From Porphyromonadaceae bacterium UBA7141 (GTDB lineage: Bacteria; Bacteroidota; Bacteroidia; Bacteroidales; Muribaculaceae): a stretch of 24,636 nucleotides of DNA. The notes beneath the pieces were generated by a model. That model was given only the letters and a program-made list of their open reading frames with translations. It was not told where the DNA came from and ran no database searches. The translations under genes and the position numbers were made by a program. Below are positions 24,578 through 24,636 of the stretch, piece by piece (within the stretch, counting starts at the first letter, position 1; each line of letters starts with the position of its first letter). The stretch spans positions 1-24,636 of the forward strand of contig DKWX01000036.1 in NCBI GenBank assembly GCA_002491945.1. The letters run 5' to 3'.

Positions 24578-24636
24578 ATAAGTAAGTGTTCAAATTTAAT
24601 TTATACAATATGCGGGACTGTTTTTTAGTCGATTCC
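24578..24636 (+). repeat. Left end of another repeat element, running off the window (copy E)
   Basis: It starts ATAAGTAAGTGTTCAAATTT seven bases after the permease stop codon and agrees with the left 59 bases of the complete element at 22421 at 50 of 59 positions without a gap. It has the same orientation as that element. Its right end must lie beyond the window. Confidence 0.75.

Overview
The window is about 24.6 kb of chromosomal DNA from a member of the Bacteroidales. Three things point there: promoters of the TTTG / ~20 nt / TAnnTTTG type, the Bacteroidetes-style aromatic operon pheA - aminotransferase - DAHP synthase/chorismate mutase - tyrA, and the ileS - lspA - DUF4296 lipoprotein order. 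Muribaculaceae is my best guess at family level, but that is inference from overall protein character. I see no rRNA, tRNA, CRISPR array, phage or complete insertion sequence. Nearly all genes are housekeeping.

Layout. (1) 22-4243, plus strand: an ABC-F ATPase and a secreted M13 zinc metallopeptidase that ends in a strong terminator. (2) 4458-10414: an aromatic amino acid region. aroE is on the plus strand. It faces a minus-strand operon pheA - aminotransferase - aroF/aroQ - tyrA, read from a clear promoter at 10464-10495. The two converge on a 604-bp gap (5433-6036) that holds an unrecognised coding remnant, a textbook terminator and a run of small hairpins. (3) 10748-18928, minus strand: ddl, ileS, lspA, a DUF4296-type lipoprotein and comEC. 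ileS/lspA overlap by 4 bases, and an open GTG start lets lspA/lipoprotein overlap by 3 bases. (4) 19177-22364, plus strand: dapA and dnaG, overlapping by 4 bases. dapA and ddl diverge from a 248-bp region with one consensus promoter on each strand. (5) 22663-24570, plus strand: a NatA/NatB-like ABC exporter pair.

The most interesting signal is not a gene. A dispersed intergenic repeat ends in the motif AAGTAAGTGT / ACACTTACTT. That 10-mer occurs eight times exactly, plus one near match, where about 0.05 would be expected by chance. All copies lie in gaps or at gene starts. One copy (22421-22629) is complete, with perfect 12-bp terminal inverted repeats and no room for a protein. Another (2022-2108) is a compact version with 10-bp inverted ends. 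Interior sequence is conserved between copies. This looks like a small non-autonomous, MITE-like or REP-like element family, and each end carries a TAAATTTG box like a Bacteroidetes -7 element, pointing outward.

Other points worth a second look are a roughly 60-residue C-terminal extension on AroE, a Gly/Lys-rich tail on Ddl, a short NatB-like permease, and the absence of the dksA/traR-type gene often found between ileS and lspA in Bacteroides.
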